Positions 26,092 through 34,806 of a DNA stretch of 64,000 nt are shown here, in pieces. The position numbers and the translations under genes are program-made. The notes below the pieces were generated by a model. That model did not search any database. It worked only from the letters and a program-made list of their open reading frames with translations, and was not told the origin of the DNA. The DNA is from Bradyrhizobium glycinis. GTDB lineage: Bacteria > Pseudomonadota > Alphaproteobacteria > Rhizobiales > Xanthobacteraceae. The stretch is taken from contig NZ_JACCHQ010000025.1 in NCBI RefSeq assembly GCF_016031655.1, forward strand, positions 1-64,000, read 5' to 3'. The number at the start of each line of letters is the position of its first letter. The stretch's first letter is position 1.

Positions 26092-27375
26092 TCAGGCGCC
26101 CACTCGGCGAGAATAGCCGCTCGAGATCGGAAAACCGAACAGCAACCAATAGCGCCACAGTGATATGATGAGCGCCGTCAGCAGGATTGCTGCTCCGGCG
26201 CCATGGAGTCCGGCGAGCGGCAGCAGCGCCAATTGTGCCAGCACGAGAACGCCCACGTAGGTCAGGTTTGTGACCGTCACGAGGCGGTCGAGATGCGCCG
26301 TAAACAGGGCCAGGGCGCCGAAATCAGCCATATAGCGAACGGCCAGTCCGGCGACGATCAGCCAGAATGCCGACCATTGCGCGACGAGCGTGGGAGCCAC
26401 CCACGGCTGAAGCACCTGGAAAGCAATTCCAATCGCCGCGCTGAGTGCTGCAGTCGCGAGTGCGGTTGTCTGCAGGAAGCGCCAGGCCAGCTGGCGGTGC
26501 GCGGAGGGGCCGCTGGTCCGATATGCGCTGATCAGCGATGGGCGCTGCTTTTGTTGAAGGACCAGAGCCAGGAAGGTGGTTGCGGAACTGCCGACCGTCC
26601 AGAACAGAAAGTAGATGCCGGCGACCTTCAAACCCAGGAACAGTGTGATCAGGTAACGATCAATATACTGGCTCGTGATGAAGCCGAGGTCGCTCAACAG
26701 CATGAGGAAGGACTTCCGGATGGCTTCGGTGATCACGGACAGCCTGAATGGCTGAGAGAAGGATGCCAGCCATGGCCATGACCGGCTGAGGAAAGCGAAC
26801 AGCCCCACCGAAGCCATGCATCCGATCAGCCAGAAGCCGAACAGATACGGAAGCGATCTGAAGCTGGGGTCCCAGATCGCGAGCGGAACATAGATGAGGA
26901 TCCAGGCTGCGCCGCGGATGAAGCCGATGGCGTTTGCCCAGACGTGGTGCTGCAGGCTGGAGAGCAGGTAGAAGATGTCGTTGCCGACATGTTCGAACAT
27001 GATCACGGCGACGATGAGAATCCAGAGAGGCGGAGTGCCGAGGAGGATGGTCACCAGCGTGGCTGTCGTCAGAAGAACCGAGTACGCAAACGTCACGAAA
27101 TACCAGTAGTGGCGCATGCTATCGATCATTTCGCTCGGGGAGGCCGTTACGGCGTCGCGCATCAGCAGGTGGTTCATACCAAGATTGACCACGATCGGAA
27201 CGGCTGCGATCGCGCCGGCAGCGAGGCCATAGAGACCCAGCGACGACAGGTCGAGATAGCGGGCAATGAACAGGGTAAGGCCGAATTTGCAGCCCATGAC
27301 GCTCGCCCGCATGGCCATGACCATGAGATCGACGAGAAGGTGGCTGGGGAAGGCGGGCAGGGCCGGTGTGCTCAT
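26092..27375 (-). CDS. Wzx-like polysaccharide flippase
   Basis: A 427-residue membrane protein with about twelve hydrophobic helices and an MOP-superfamily (PST) look: FGLTLFIARYLDLSSLGLYGLAAGAIAAVPIVVNLGMNHLLMRDA near the N terminus, and a central break with QYIDRYLITLFLGLKVAGIYFLFW, typical for Wzx. It would flip undecaprenyl-linked repeat units across the inner membrane. It is the only flippase candidate in the locus, completing a Wzx/Wzy/Wzz set. It lies 219 bases downstream of a GT2 gene on the same strand. Confidence 0.85.
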   Translation of the reverse strand: MSTPALPAFPSHLLVDLMVMAMRASVMGCKFGLTLFIARYLDLSSLGLYGLAAGAIAAVPIVVNLGMNHLLMRDAVTASPSEMIDSMRHYWYFVTFAYSVLLTTATLVTILLGTPPLWILIVAVIMFEHVGNDIFYLLSSLQHHVWANAIGFIRGAAWILIYVPLAIWDPSFRSLPYLFGFWLIGCMASVGLFAFLSRSWPWLASFSQPFRLSVITEAIRKSFLMLLSDLGFITSQYIDRYLITLFLGLKVAGIYFLFWTVGSSATTFLALVLQQKQRPSLISAYRTSGPSAHRQLAWRFLQTTALATAALSAAIGIAFQVLQPWVAPTLVAQWSAFWLIVAGLAVRYMADFGALALFTAHLDRLVTVTNLTYVGVLVLAQLALLPLAGLHGAGAAILLTALIISLWRYWLLFGFPISSGYSRRVGA

Positions 27376-27594
27376 GATGCAGGCAGTGAGTTAGGCATAA
27401 CAGGCCACCATCGCTTGATCTCGCGTCCGGTCCGCTTGATCGGAGAACCTGACTCTCGGCGCAGCCTATGGGTGCCAGAGTCGGGCGAATTGAGAGGTAT
27501 CAATAACGGATCAAGCGGACGAACTGCGGCCGACCGCGCGCTTGCTGTCGGGCTCGTGTGCGCGGAAGACGCACCACAACCCGTGCCGTCGTCG

Positions 27595-28671
27595 TCAAGC
27601 CAATTGTTCCGAGGTGCCGCGCCTCGAACGACGCAGGCGAGCGGCCAGAGACGGCGGACAAAGGCTGACGGCAACGAAGCGAAGGATGGCTTGCAGGCTC
27701 ACGCCCTGGAGATCCCGGCGAAAGTGCCAAGCCATGCTCAACATGTCGAGCATGCCTGCGCCGCTCCTGCGAAAGTCTGTCAGCGTGATCAGCCCTCGAC
27801 GCGCGAAGCAACGCCAAGCCTTGAGCTGGATGCTCTTGCGAAGCTGCGTGTCTTGAACATAAGTCTCCGCAGTATGCGCGATCAAATCAGCGACCTTGCG
27901 TCCGTCGCGCAGAAGCCGCTCCACTCCCAATCGCGCCGTCTCCGAATCGTCATGATAGGTGTAGGTCGCGCAGGCCTCGTTGACGAGACCGGCTTTGCCG
28001 AGGAGCAGCAGCGGTGCCCATGCGGCGACGTCGGCGGTGTGCGGCAGATCGAGCGGAATGCCGCCGCGTTCGCGCAGAAGGGCCGTGCGCATCACGACGC
28101 CGCACATATTGACGGTGATCTGGTCGGTAAGGAACTCATTCAGGATTGCAGTGCCGTCCCGAACGCCGGTGGCGAGAGTCCGACTGGCGCGCGGGGGACG
28201 CGTTTGACCGAGTGAAGCCGCGTGTAAATTGCTTAAGGTTACGACAATCGGAAGTTGCGGGTGCTGGTCAATAAGCGCCACGCACCGCTCGAGCAGCGCC
28301 GGCGAAATCCTGTCGTCATCGGATACGAAGATGATGTAGTCGCCTCGCGCATTCGCAAGACACGCATTCCAGTTCGGGAGCAGGCCGATATTGGTTTCCT
28401 GGGTGATGACGCGCAATCGTGCGTCGCTGAACTGGTCCAGGATCTGCGCCGTATCGTCTGGCGAAGCGTTGTTCGAGACGAGAACCTCGAAATGAGGGTA
28501 GGTCTGCGCCAGGGCGGATGCGATGCATCCCTTGAGAAGCGCGGCCCGGTTGTAGGTAGGAATTGCGATCGTGACGTAAGGGCGGGCCGTCTCGGCCGGA
28601 AATGCGGTGCTCACGGCCCCGCTCGCATAAGGTGTGGCTAAATACTCCGCGATTTGTCCCGAATGTGTCAT
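27595..28671 (-). CDS. Glycosyltransferase family 2
   Basis: A 358-residue GT-A glycosyltransferase. Residues about 32-140 hold the GT2 core: PYVTIAIPTYNRAALLKGCIASALAQTYPHFEVLVSNNASPDDT, then NIGLLPNWNACLANARGDYIIFVSDDDRISP, where DDD coordinates the metal-nucleotide. The C-terminal half is helical with a basic end (RLRRSRRG), which could touch the membrane. It would add one sugar to the lipid-linked repeat. Palindrome copy 3 lies 89 bases upstream of the ATG. The flippase is probably co-transcribed. Confidence 0.9.
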   Translation of the reverse strand: MTHSGQIAEYLATPYASGAVSTAFPAETARPYVTIAIPTYNRAALLKGCIASALAQTYPHFEVLVSNNASPDDTAQILDQFSDARLRVITQETNIGLLPNWNACLANARGDYIIFVSDDDRISPALLERCVALIDQHPQLPIVVTLSNLHAASLGQTRPPRASRTLATGVRDGTAILNEFLTDQITVNMCGVVMRTALLRERGGIPLDLPHTADVAAWAPLLLLGKAGLVNEACATYTYHDDSETARLGVERLLRDGRKVADLIAHTAETYVQDTQLRKSIQLKAWRCFARRGLITLTDFRRSGAGMLDMLSMAWHFRRDLQGVSLQAILRFVAVSLCPPSLAARLRRSRRGTSEQLA

Positions 28672-28759
28672 GGATTTCGATTGTCACCTTATCGTCGCGG
28701 CAATCGCCATGGAGAGGCTCGCCCCCGGCATCATCTGAACTGAGACCAGCCCCTCCGAG

Positions 28760-28773
28760 TTGACGGCTATCAA
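28760..28773. promoter_or_regulatory. EPS-locus palindrome, copy 3
   Basis: TTGACGGCTATCAA, upstream of the - strand GT2 gene that starts at 28671. One half-site reads TTGAC and the other, on the complement, TTGAT. Same 14-bp geometry as the other copies. Confidence 0.6.
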
Positions 28774-28841
28774 TTCCGCTGGGTAGCTCGTAGAGCGGCA
28801 CCTGCTGGCTGCAGGGCATTCCTCCCGGGCGGTCCCAATGC

Positions 28842-28874
28842 AAAACGCGGGGACGCAAATCTGCGCCCCCGCGT
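28842..28874 (-). terminator. Rho-independent terminator
   Basis: On the - strand a stem ACGCGGGG/CCCCGCGT with inner TGCG/CGCA pairing is followed by TTTT (complement of 28842-28845). It lies 25 bases after the stop of the large paralogue 3 gene and should end its transcript, insulating it from the GT2 gene downstream. Confidence 0.8.
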
Positions 28875-28898
28875 CTACTTACAGCCTACGCCGGAAAA

Positions 28899-31379
28899 CT
28901 AGTGTTGGGCAGGCAACGAGAGCGTCTGCGTGAGCAAGGCGTTTGTATCGGTTGTGAGCGGCCCATTCGTCACCGCGGAGGTCGTTATTCCGTCGGTCGC
29001 GGCAAACTGATTCATCAGCGCGACCGCCTGACTTGTGCTGCTCAGCAGAGACGCCGAGGTGGAGCTCGACGGCTTTGCAACCAGGGAGACATTGTCATAG
29101 AGAGCGCCGAGCCCATCACTGCCTTGGCCCGCAACCTCGCGGAATGTCAGGCGGTCCTGTCCGCCTGTTCCGGTCACCGTGAAATCATAGTTCTTCCAGT
29201 CGCCGTCGGGCGGAACCACGCCAACGACCGAGCCATTCCACAGGACTTCGATCGAACAGGTCGAGCTGGAGAACCCCGGCCGCGAGCGCGCATCGAAGGA
29301 GAGATCGTATTGCTGACCGGCGACGGTCTTCACATCCTGATAGAGTCCATCACGGGCTCCCATATAATCCAGTTCGCCGAAGTTGCCGCCGTCAGTTGCT
29401 TTCACGCCGTTCAGATTGTTCCAGAGCTCTACGGCTCCACCGCTGATGGCGTGCCAGCCTGGAATGTTATCGAAGGCCGCCCAGCGGCCGCTTTCGAGCG
29501 GCGTCGACTCGAACGATCCGTTCACGAGCAGATTGGCCTGTCCCGTCCCCGGAGATGGCGTGGCTGGCGGCGCTGTCGCGGCGGTGAGCTCGATATTGTC
29601 ATAGAGAGCACCCAAGCCGTCGCCACCTTGACTGGAAACCTCGCGGAAAGTCAGGCGATCGTTGCCGCCGGTGCCCACGACCTTGAAATCGTAAGTGTCC
29701 CAAGCGGCGCCCGGCGGAACAGCCGCGATGACGGAGCCATTCCACAGCACCTCGATCGAACAGGTCGTGTCGCTGAAGCCAGGTCGCGAACGTGCATCGA
29801 AAGACAATTGGTAAACCTGTCCCGCGACGGTCTTTACGTCCTGGTAGAATCCATCTCGGCTGCCGAGATAATCCAGCTCGCCAAAATTGCCACCGTCGCT
29901 CGCCCTGACTCCATTGACATTATTCCAGAGTTCGATCGTGCCGCCAGAGATCGCGGTCCAACCCGAAACCGACTGGTAAGCTCCCCAGCGTCCGTCAGCC
30001 AAGGCCGTCGCCTCGAACGACCCGTTCACCAGCAAATTCGTTCCATTTGCCGGTGGCGAGCTGACAGGCCCGCTGACAGTCACATTCAAGCCGGCAGATC
30101 TCGCGCTGACGTTGCCTGCGGCGTCGGTGGCCATGGCAGTGAAGGCGTGGCTCCCTGCGGCCAACTGTGCCGTTGTCAAACTCCAGGCGCCGCCCGCGCC
30201 AGCTTTGGTCGTGCCGATCACGGTCGTCCCCTCAAGGACTCTAACCGTGCTGCCGGCTTCCGCTGTACCACTCAGCGTCAACCGTCCGGCGTTGATCGTG
30301 CTAGCCGCGACGGTACCATTCTCCGGTGTGAATGCCGTGATCTTGGGGGCTGCCGGCGCAAGCGTGTCTACGCGCGCGCTGAGGGAAGCCGATTTTTGAC
30401 TGACGTTGCCTGCAGCATCTGTGGCGGTCGCGTTGAAGGTATGGCTCCCGTCTGCCAATTGGGCTGTGGTCAGACTCCAAGTGCCATTCGCACCGGCCTT
30501 GGCCGTACCAATGACGGTTGTACCCTCGAATACCTTGACCGTGCTGCCCGCTTCTGCCGTGCCGCTCAACGTCAGTTGCTTGGCGTTGGTGATTTGGTCG
30601 CCGGCGGTACCAGTATCCGGCGTGACTGCCACGATCTTGGGCGATGCCGGCGCCAACGTATCGGAAGGCTCGACCGGAGGTGTTTGAGGCGATCCAAGCA
30701 GCGGCGGAGGCAGGTTTGCCTGGAAGGCCGCAGTGCTCATGGAATAGTAACCGATGGTCTTCCACTGGGTCGAAAGCTCGACCCAGTTGCTACCTCCGAC
30801 ACCTGGATTGTTGCTGTGGTCGGCAAGATACGGAGCGGTCGAGCTACGCCACCAATCCACCCCGACCATGCCCACCAGCTTCGCGTTGGGATCGGTCGTC
30901 CTCATGTCCATCTGGACGTAAACCCCGTCGACCGTGCCAGCCGTGTAGGTCCCACGTGCTGTTTGCCAGAAATGATCGTTGTAGCCGGCTGGAGGCGCAT
31001 CAAAGCTCACCGCCCCGCTTTGCAGGCTAGTCACCGTCATCGGGTAACCTGAATTGCCGGTGAAATCTGTGACGAAGTGCCCGCCTGCGATTCCAAGTTT
31101 GGACTGGTCCTGGACGAGCAGCCACTGACCGGTCTCCTTGATATGCACGTAGGTCTTTGCGTTCGCGAGCTCGATGTCCGCATTCGGAGATGCGGGAGCC
31201 CCTTGCTCGGTATAGACCTGTCCCCAGCCTTCGACCGCGGTGAAGCCGGCAGGCGGAGTCAGCTGACCATCCGGATTCCAACCCTTGTACCAATTGTAGC
31301 TTTGCGGAACACCGGCAGGATATCCCTCGCTCTGCCCAAGCGTGTTCTGTTTGATCAGCTCTGCTAATGAAATCCCCAT
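28899..31379 (-). CDS. Paralogue 3: multidomain Ig-like / DUF642-like protein
   Basis: An 826-residue protein starting at ATG 31379 (MGISLAELIKQNTLGQSEGY), with AAAGGTGA upstream. Residues 1-227 are the domain shared with paralogues 1 and 2 (YPAGVPQSYNWYKGWN, GGHFVTDF, VGVDWWR, GGSNWVELSTQWKTIGYYSMST). Residues 239-337 and 338-436 are two Big-type Ig-like repeats (LSGTAEAGSTV, ATDAAGNVS). Residues 447-600 and 614-768 are two near-identical DUF642-like beta-sandwich modules (NLLVNGSFE, IELWNN, FGELDY, YQDVKTVAGQ, SFDARSRPGFS), a plausible sugar-binding type. Residues 769-826 are Ser/Thr/Ala-rich. There is no signal peptide, so type I secretion by the exporter at 43-47 kb is a fair guess. Extracellular glycan binding is inferred, not shown. 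Confidence 0.82.
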   Translation of the reverse strand: MGISLAELIKQNTLGQSEGYPAGVPQSYNWYKGWNPDGQLTPPAGFTAVEGWGQVYTEQGAPASPNADIELANAKTYVHIKETGQWLLVQDQSKLGIAGGHFVTDFTGNSGYPMTVTSLQSGAVSFDAPPAGYNDHFWQTARGTYTAGTVDGVYVQMDMRTTDPNAKLVGMVGVDWWRSSTAPYLADHSNNPGVGGSNWVELSTQWKTIGYYSMSTAAFQANLPPPLLGSPQTPPVEPSDTLAPASPKIVAVTPDTGTAGDQITNAKQLTLSGTAEAGSTVKVFEGTTVIGTAKAGANGTWSLTTAQLADGSHTFNATATDAAGNVSQKSASLSARVDTLAPAAPKITAFTPENGTVAASTINAGRLTLSGTAEAGSTVRVLEGTTVIGTTKAGAGGAWSLTTAQLAAGSHAFTAMATDAAGNVSARSAGLNVTVSGPVSSPPANGTNLLVNGSFEATALADGRWGAYQSVSGWTAISGGTIELWNNVNGVRASDGGNFGELDYLGSRDGFYQDVKTVAGQVYQLSFDARSRPGFSDTTCSIEVLWNGSVIAAVPPGAAWDTYDFKVVGTGGNDRLTFREVSSQGGDGLGALYDNIELTAATAPPATPSPGTGQANLLVNGSFESTPLESGRWAAFDNIPGWHAISGGAVELWNNLNGVKATDGGNFGELDYMGARDGLYQDVKTVAGQQYDLSFDARSRPGFSSSTCSIEVLWNGSVVGVVPPDGDWKNYDFTVTGTGGQDRLTFREVAGQGSDGLGALYDNVSLVAKPSSSTSASLLSSTSQAVALMNQFAATDGITTSAVTNGPLTTDTNALLTQTLSLPAQH

Positions 31380-32199
31380 TTCACCTTTCCAGTTGTTCGA
31401 ATGTGAGTCTGTGAGGCAGCACTCAAGGCTGAGCACGACGATGCGAGGCCAGAAGGTGTGATCGACATCACACCGTTCGCGCCAACCAATCGCTGCTTCT
31501 GCTGATACTCGACAGTAGAGAACCGGCCGAACGCCCCGCGGCCACCGTCTTATGTTACCGAAATCGGGCTTACCGAATCACGTTGAGCCTTTCCCGAAAG
31601 CATGAACCAAGCCGGTGTGAAGTTCAATCGACCCCTTGCAACGAACTCTTGGTGGTTTTTGTGATTGCATTCAATTTGAGCAGGCGGCTGTCAGAGCAAC
31701 GTCCCGCGAATGCAACCTGCTGCATTTGCGAATTCACGCTCGCAACAGAATCTGTCATGAATGTGATTGCTTTGTTGCGGAATGGGGTGGCTGTGAGGCA
31801 TTCCCCGATCATCACTGTTCGACAATGACGTTCGCCTCTTGAAGCGGCACGAGCGGCGTGATCGTCACTCTTGCTATCGCGAGGAAATACCGGCTGTTTT
31901 TGTCTTTCGCGTGCCGCAGGGTGGTTGCCTATCGAGCGCATTGCGTCGAATTGTCCCGCCTCAGTAAGACGCATGCCGCTTCTGGCATTTGAGCGTTGCG
32001 CATCGGCCTTGTTGGCGAGTGCGGTAGTTGCAATCCGTGCGACGAAAGTCTCCGCATCTCATGCTGCTGCACCGTTGACTTTTGGGCATCGTCAACTCGA
32101 TTGGATGGTTCGAGCCAAGCGAGACGAACGGCGTCTCTTCTTTGTTTCGCCGAAAGTGTTCGAGCCGGAAGGCATCAACGTGGTCGGCTTTCGCGCGCC
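31380..32199. other. Intergenic region with CRP-like site
   Basis: About 800 bases between divergent units. It contains the CRP-like palindrome at 31457 and otherwise AT-richer DNA with no convincing gene. The right end runs into a decayed aldo/keto reductase fragment. Confidence 0.45.
31457..31472. promoter_or_regulatory. CRP-type palindrome
   Basis: TGTGATCGACATCACA, a perfect match to the classical TGTGA-N6-TCACA CRP consensus (symmetry extends one base each side). It lies 78 bases upstream of the paralogue 3 start. Which regulator binds is unknown. The half-site differs from TTGAC, so paralogue 3 may be under a different control than the rest of the locus. Confidence 0.6.
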
Positions 32200-32445
32200 A
32201 ACGGGAATATCATCGCGGAACGATGCGGCTTTTCGCCCGCGCAGATCGTGCTTCGCTGGTAGCGCGAAAACGACACGATCGCGATACCGAAATCGGCAAA
32301 CGCGGACCGCATGGCCGAGAACATCGACCTGTTCGACTTTGAGTTGACCAGCGAGGATCACGACGTCATTTCGCGGCTCGATCGGCCTAAGGAGCGGCCC
32401 GGGGTCCTGCGGTCTATGGGGAACGCGTGTGATGATGCGGCTTGA
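32200..32445 (+). pseudogene. Aldo/keto reductase C-terminal fragment with in-frame stop
   Basis: Reading one frame gives ANGNIIAERCGFSPAQIVLRW, a TAG stop at 32260-32262, then RENDTIAIPKSANADRMAENI and DLFDFELTSEDHDVISRLDRPKERPG. These are the conserved C-terminal phrases of aldo/keto reductases (AQIVLRW, IPKSA, R-xEN, FDFEL). The N-terminal two thirds, including the catalytic Tyr/Lys/His, are missing or unrecognisable upstream. It is a decayed remnant, not a working gene. It directly precedes palindrome copy 4. Confidence 0.75.
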
Positions 32446-32471
32446 GGCCCGACCGACGTCGCTCTGCCGAG

Positions 32472-32485
32472 TTGACAGTCATCAA
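32472..32485. promoter_or_regulatory. EPS-locus palindrome, copy 4
   Basis: TTGACAGTCATCAA, 101 bases upstream of the cytidylyltransferase ATG at 32586. Same geometry as the other copies. TTGACA could alternatively be read as a -35 hexamer. Confidence 0.6.
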
Positions 32486-32585
32486 CTTGGTCGTGCCGCA
32501 GCGATCTACCGTCCAAACTGCGCCATCCGAAAATGCGCCTGCGCCTGCGCATGCTTCGGTGAGGAACCTAGGACAGGAGATCCCC

Positions 32586-33428
32586 ATGAAGGTTGTTATT
32601 CTCGCCGGTGGCTACGGTACGAGATTGAGCGAGCACACTTCGGTGGTACCGAAGCCGCTGGTTGAAATCGGTGGTCGTCCGATCCTGTGGCATATCATGA
32701 AGCTGTATTCCCATTACGGCCTCAACGAGTTCGTCATCTGCTGTGGCTACAAGGGCACGGTGATCAAGGACTATTTCATGAGCTACCTGTCTCACCAGGG
32801 AGACTTCACGCTCGATCTTCAGCGCAACCGCATCGAAATGCATAGAAACGGATCGGAGCCCTGGCAGGTGACGCTTGTCGATACGGGGGAGAAGACGATG
32901 ACCGGGGGACGCGTCAAGCGCGTGCGCGAGTATCTCGGGAATTCGACCTTCTGCATGACATACGGCGATGGCGTCAGCGACGTCGACATACGCGCGTTGA
33001 TCAAGTTCCACCATCAACAGGGCGCGCTGGCGACGGTCACCGCGGTCCAGTTGCCGGGCCGCTTTGGCGCGATCAATCTCTCGTCCGACCGTCCCCGCGC
33101 GGCCGGCTTTCGCGAGAAGGACGCGAGCGATGGCCAGGTCATCAACGGAGGCTTCTTCGTCATCGAGCCTCAGGCCCTCGATCTCATCGACGGCGACAGC
33201 ACGAGCTGGGAAAACGAACCACTTGCCCGTCTGACCGAGCAGGACCAACTCGCCGTCTACAGGCACCGTGGCTATTGGCAGAACATGGACACCTTGCGCG
33301 ACAAGGCCATTCTGCAGGATCTCTGGGACAGCGGAGATCCACCCTGGTGCGTCTGGAACAAGGCCGGTGCCGCGAATGCAGGCGCCAACCTACCGCACCC
33401 CGCAATTCCCGATCGGGCAACCCTTTGA
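32586..33428 (+). CDS. rfbF: Glucose-1-phosphate cytidylyltransferase
   Basis: A 280-residue nucleotidyltransferase making CDP-glucose from CTP and glucose-1-phosphate, the entry step of CDP-deoxysugar synthesis. The RfbF signature is very clear: MKVVILAGGYGTRLSEHT, VVPKPLVEIGGRPILWHIMKLYSHYG, FVICCGYKGTVIKDYF, EPWQVTLVDTGEKTMTGGRVKRV, TYGDGVSDVD, and GGFFVIEP followed by YWQNMDTLRDK. The start has AGGAG just upstream. The next gene begins four bases after the stop. The usual partner, CDP-glucose 4,6-dehydratase, is not in this window. Confidence 0.93.
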   Translation: MKVVILAGGYGTRLSEHTSVVPKPLVEIGGRPILWHIMKLYSHYGLNEFVICCGYKGTVIKDYFMSYLSHQGDFTLDLQRNRIEMHRNGSEPWQVTLVDTGEKTMTGGRVKRVREYLGNSTFCMTYGDGVSDVDIRALIKFHHQQGALATVTAVQLPGRFGAINLSSDRPRAAGFREKDASDGQVINGGFFVIEPQALDLIDGDSTSWENEPLARLTEQDQLAVYRHRGYWQNMDTLRDKAILQDLWDSGDPPWCVWNKAGAANAGANLPHPAIPDRATL

Positions 33429-33432
33429 GGAG

Positions 33433-34500
33433 ATGAATCCGATGCGCGTTCTCTTCACCGGAGCTGACGGATATATCGGGGCGGTGCTCGGCCCGAGATT
33501 GCTTGAGCGCGGCTATGATGCAATCGGGATCGATACCGGCCTCTACCGCCGCGGCTGGTTGTTCGATGACGGCAGGACACGCCCCATGGTCATGTCGCGC
33601 GATACGCGGCAGCTGTCAGTGTCTGATTTGGAAGGCTTTGACGCTGTCGTTCATCTTGCGGAGCTCTCCAATGATCCGCTGGGAGAGAATGACCCTGCAA
33701 TTACGATGGAGATCAACCATCGTGGGTCCGTCGGATTTGCCCGCAAGTGCAAGGAGGCAGGAATCGGACGATTCATCTACGCGTCCTCCTGCAGCATCTA
33801 CGGCGCCGCCGGCAGCGAGGTGAAATCCGAGACGTCTTCCTGCGAACCTCAGACGGCCTATGCGCGATGCAAAGTGCTCGTCGAGCGCGATCTCGTCGAG
33901 CTGACCGACTCCCGGTTCACGCCCGTGTTTCTGCGCAACGCCACCGCGTTCGGAGCGTCTCCCCGACAGCGCTTCGATCTGGTCCTGAACAACCTTGCAG
34001 GGTGGGCGTTCACGACGGGAAAGATCCGCGTCATGAGCGACGGTACCCCTTGCCGCCCGTTGGTTCACATCGAAGACATCTGTCAGGCCATCCTGTGCGC
34101 TCTGGAGGCGCCCCGCGAGGCGGTTTGCGCTGAGGCGTTCAATGTCGGCGACGAAAGTCAGAACTACACGGTGCGAGAAATCGCGGAGATCGTGAACGAC
34201 ACTTTCACCGGTTGCGATCTTTCGTTCGGCCCGAGTGGTCCTGACAATCGCAGCTATCGGGTCTCCTTTGCGAAGATCAAGGCGCACATGCCGAATTTCC
34301 GCTGCCAGTGGAATGCGCAGCGCGGCGCGAGTCAATTGAAGGGGGTGTTCAAGCGCATCCAATTGGACGAAGCGACCTTCAATGCCGCGCCGTTTACGCG
34401 TCTTTCCGAACTTCGGCACCTGCAGCACACCGAGCAGTTGGATCCCCATCTGCGGTGGACGCCGATCCCCGAGATGCTCCCGGCGATTGCGCGCACTTAG
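33433..34500 (+). CDS. NAD-dependent epimerase/dehydratase (extended SDR)
   Basis: A 355-residue extended short-chain dehydrogenase. NAD motif RVLFTGADGYIGAVLGPRLL; then VVHLAELSNDPLGEND, YASSCSIYG, and the catalytic Y-x3-K in TAYARCK; FLRNATAFGASPRQRFDLVLNNLAGWA follows, with RPLVHIEDICQAI. This branch occurs next to rfbF, 3,5-epimerase and sugar C-methyltransferase genes. It probably reduces or epimerises a CDP-linked 4-keto sugar. It does not look like the CDP-glucose 4,6-dehydratase RfbG. TTTGAGGAG at 33424-33432 serves as ribosome binding site; transcription is coupled to rfbF. Confidence 0.85.
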   Translation: MNPMRVLFTGADGYIGAVLGPRLLERGYDAIGIDTGLYRRGWLFDDGRTRPMVMSRDTRQLSVSDLEGFDAVVHLAELSNDPLGENDPAITMEINHRGSVGFARKCKEAGIGRFIYASSCSIYGAAGSEVKSETSSCEPQTAYARCKVLVERDLVELTDSRFTPVFLRNATAFGASPRQRFDLVLNNLAGWAFTTGKIRVMSDGTPCRPLVHIEDICQAILCALEAPREAVCAEAFNVGDESQNYTVREIAEIVNDTFTGCDLSFGPSGPDNRSYRVSFAKIKAHMPNFRCQWNAQRGASQLKGVFKRIQLDEATFNAAPFTRLSELRHLQHTEQLDPHLRWTPIPEMLPAIART

Positions 34501-34806
34501 TATCTTCTGCGGCGGAAAGCTTCACGCATTTGTCTGCCGACGCCGATGGACTCGTATCGAGGCCATTGGCGCGGCAACGTGCCGCAACAGTTGGAAACGA
34601 TTTATTGTAATCTGTTGACTTTTCCCCAACTATTCCTAATATTGTTGCAACGCGGCAATTCCTGGTTGAAAGGAGGGGGGCGTGTCGCCTGAAGGGGGAT
34701 TCCCAAGCAGACGTGCCGATCAAAGTGTTCTGTCGTTTTTTTCCGTTCAAACTGCGACGTTGTGAGAGTCCCGGGTAAGAGTACGGGATTGCTCGGAGAT
34801 TGAGCA
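34501..34806. other. AT-rich upstream region of the response-regulator gene
   Basis: About 300 bases, AT-rich in the middle (34600-34650, TTTATTGTAATC and TAATATTG). It contains ATTGTTGC...GCAAT, a weak dyad, and a GAAAGGAGGGGGG purine run near 34669. No gene. Likely the promoter of the NarL/LuxR-type gene. Confidence 0.4.

Noticed and set aside
28902..31052. 716-codon open frame on the + strand
   Set aside because: Antisense of paralogue 3, whose modular repeats, ribosome binding site and terminator all support the - strand gene.
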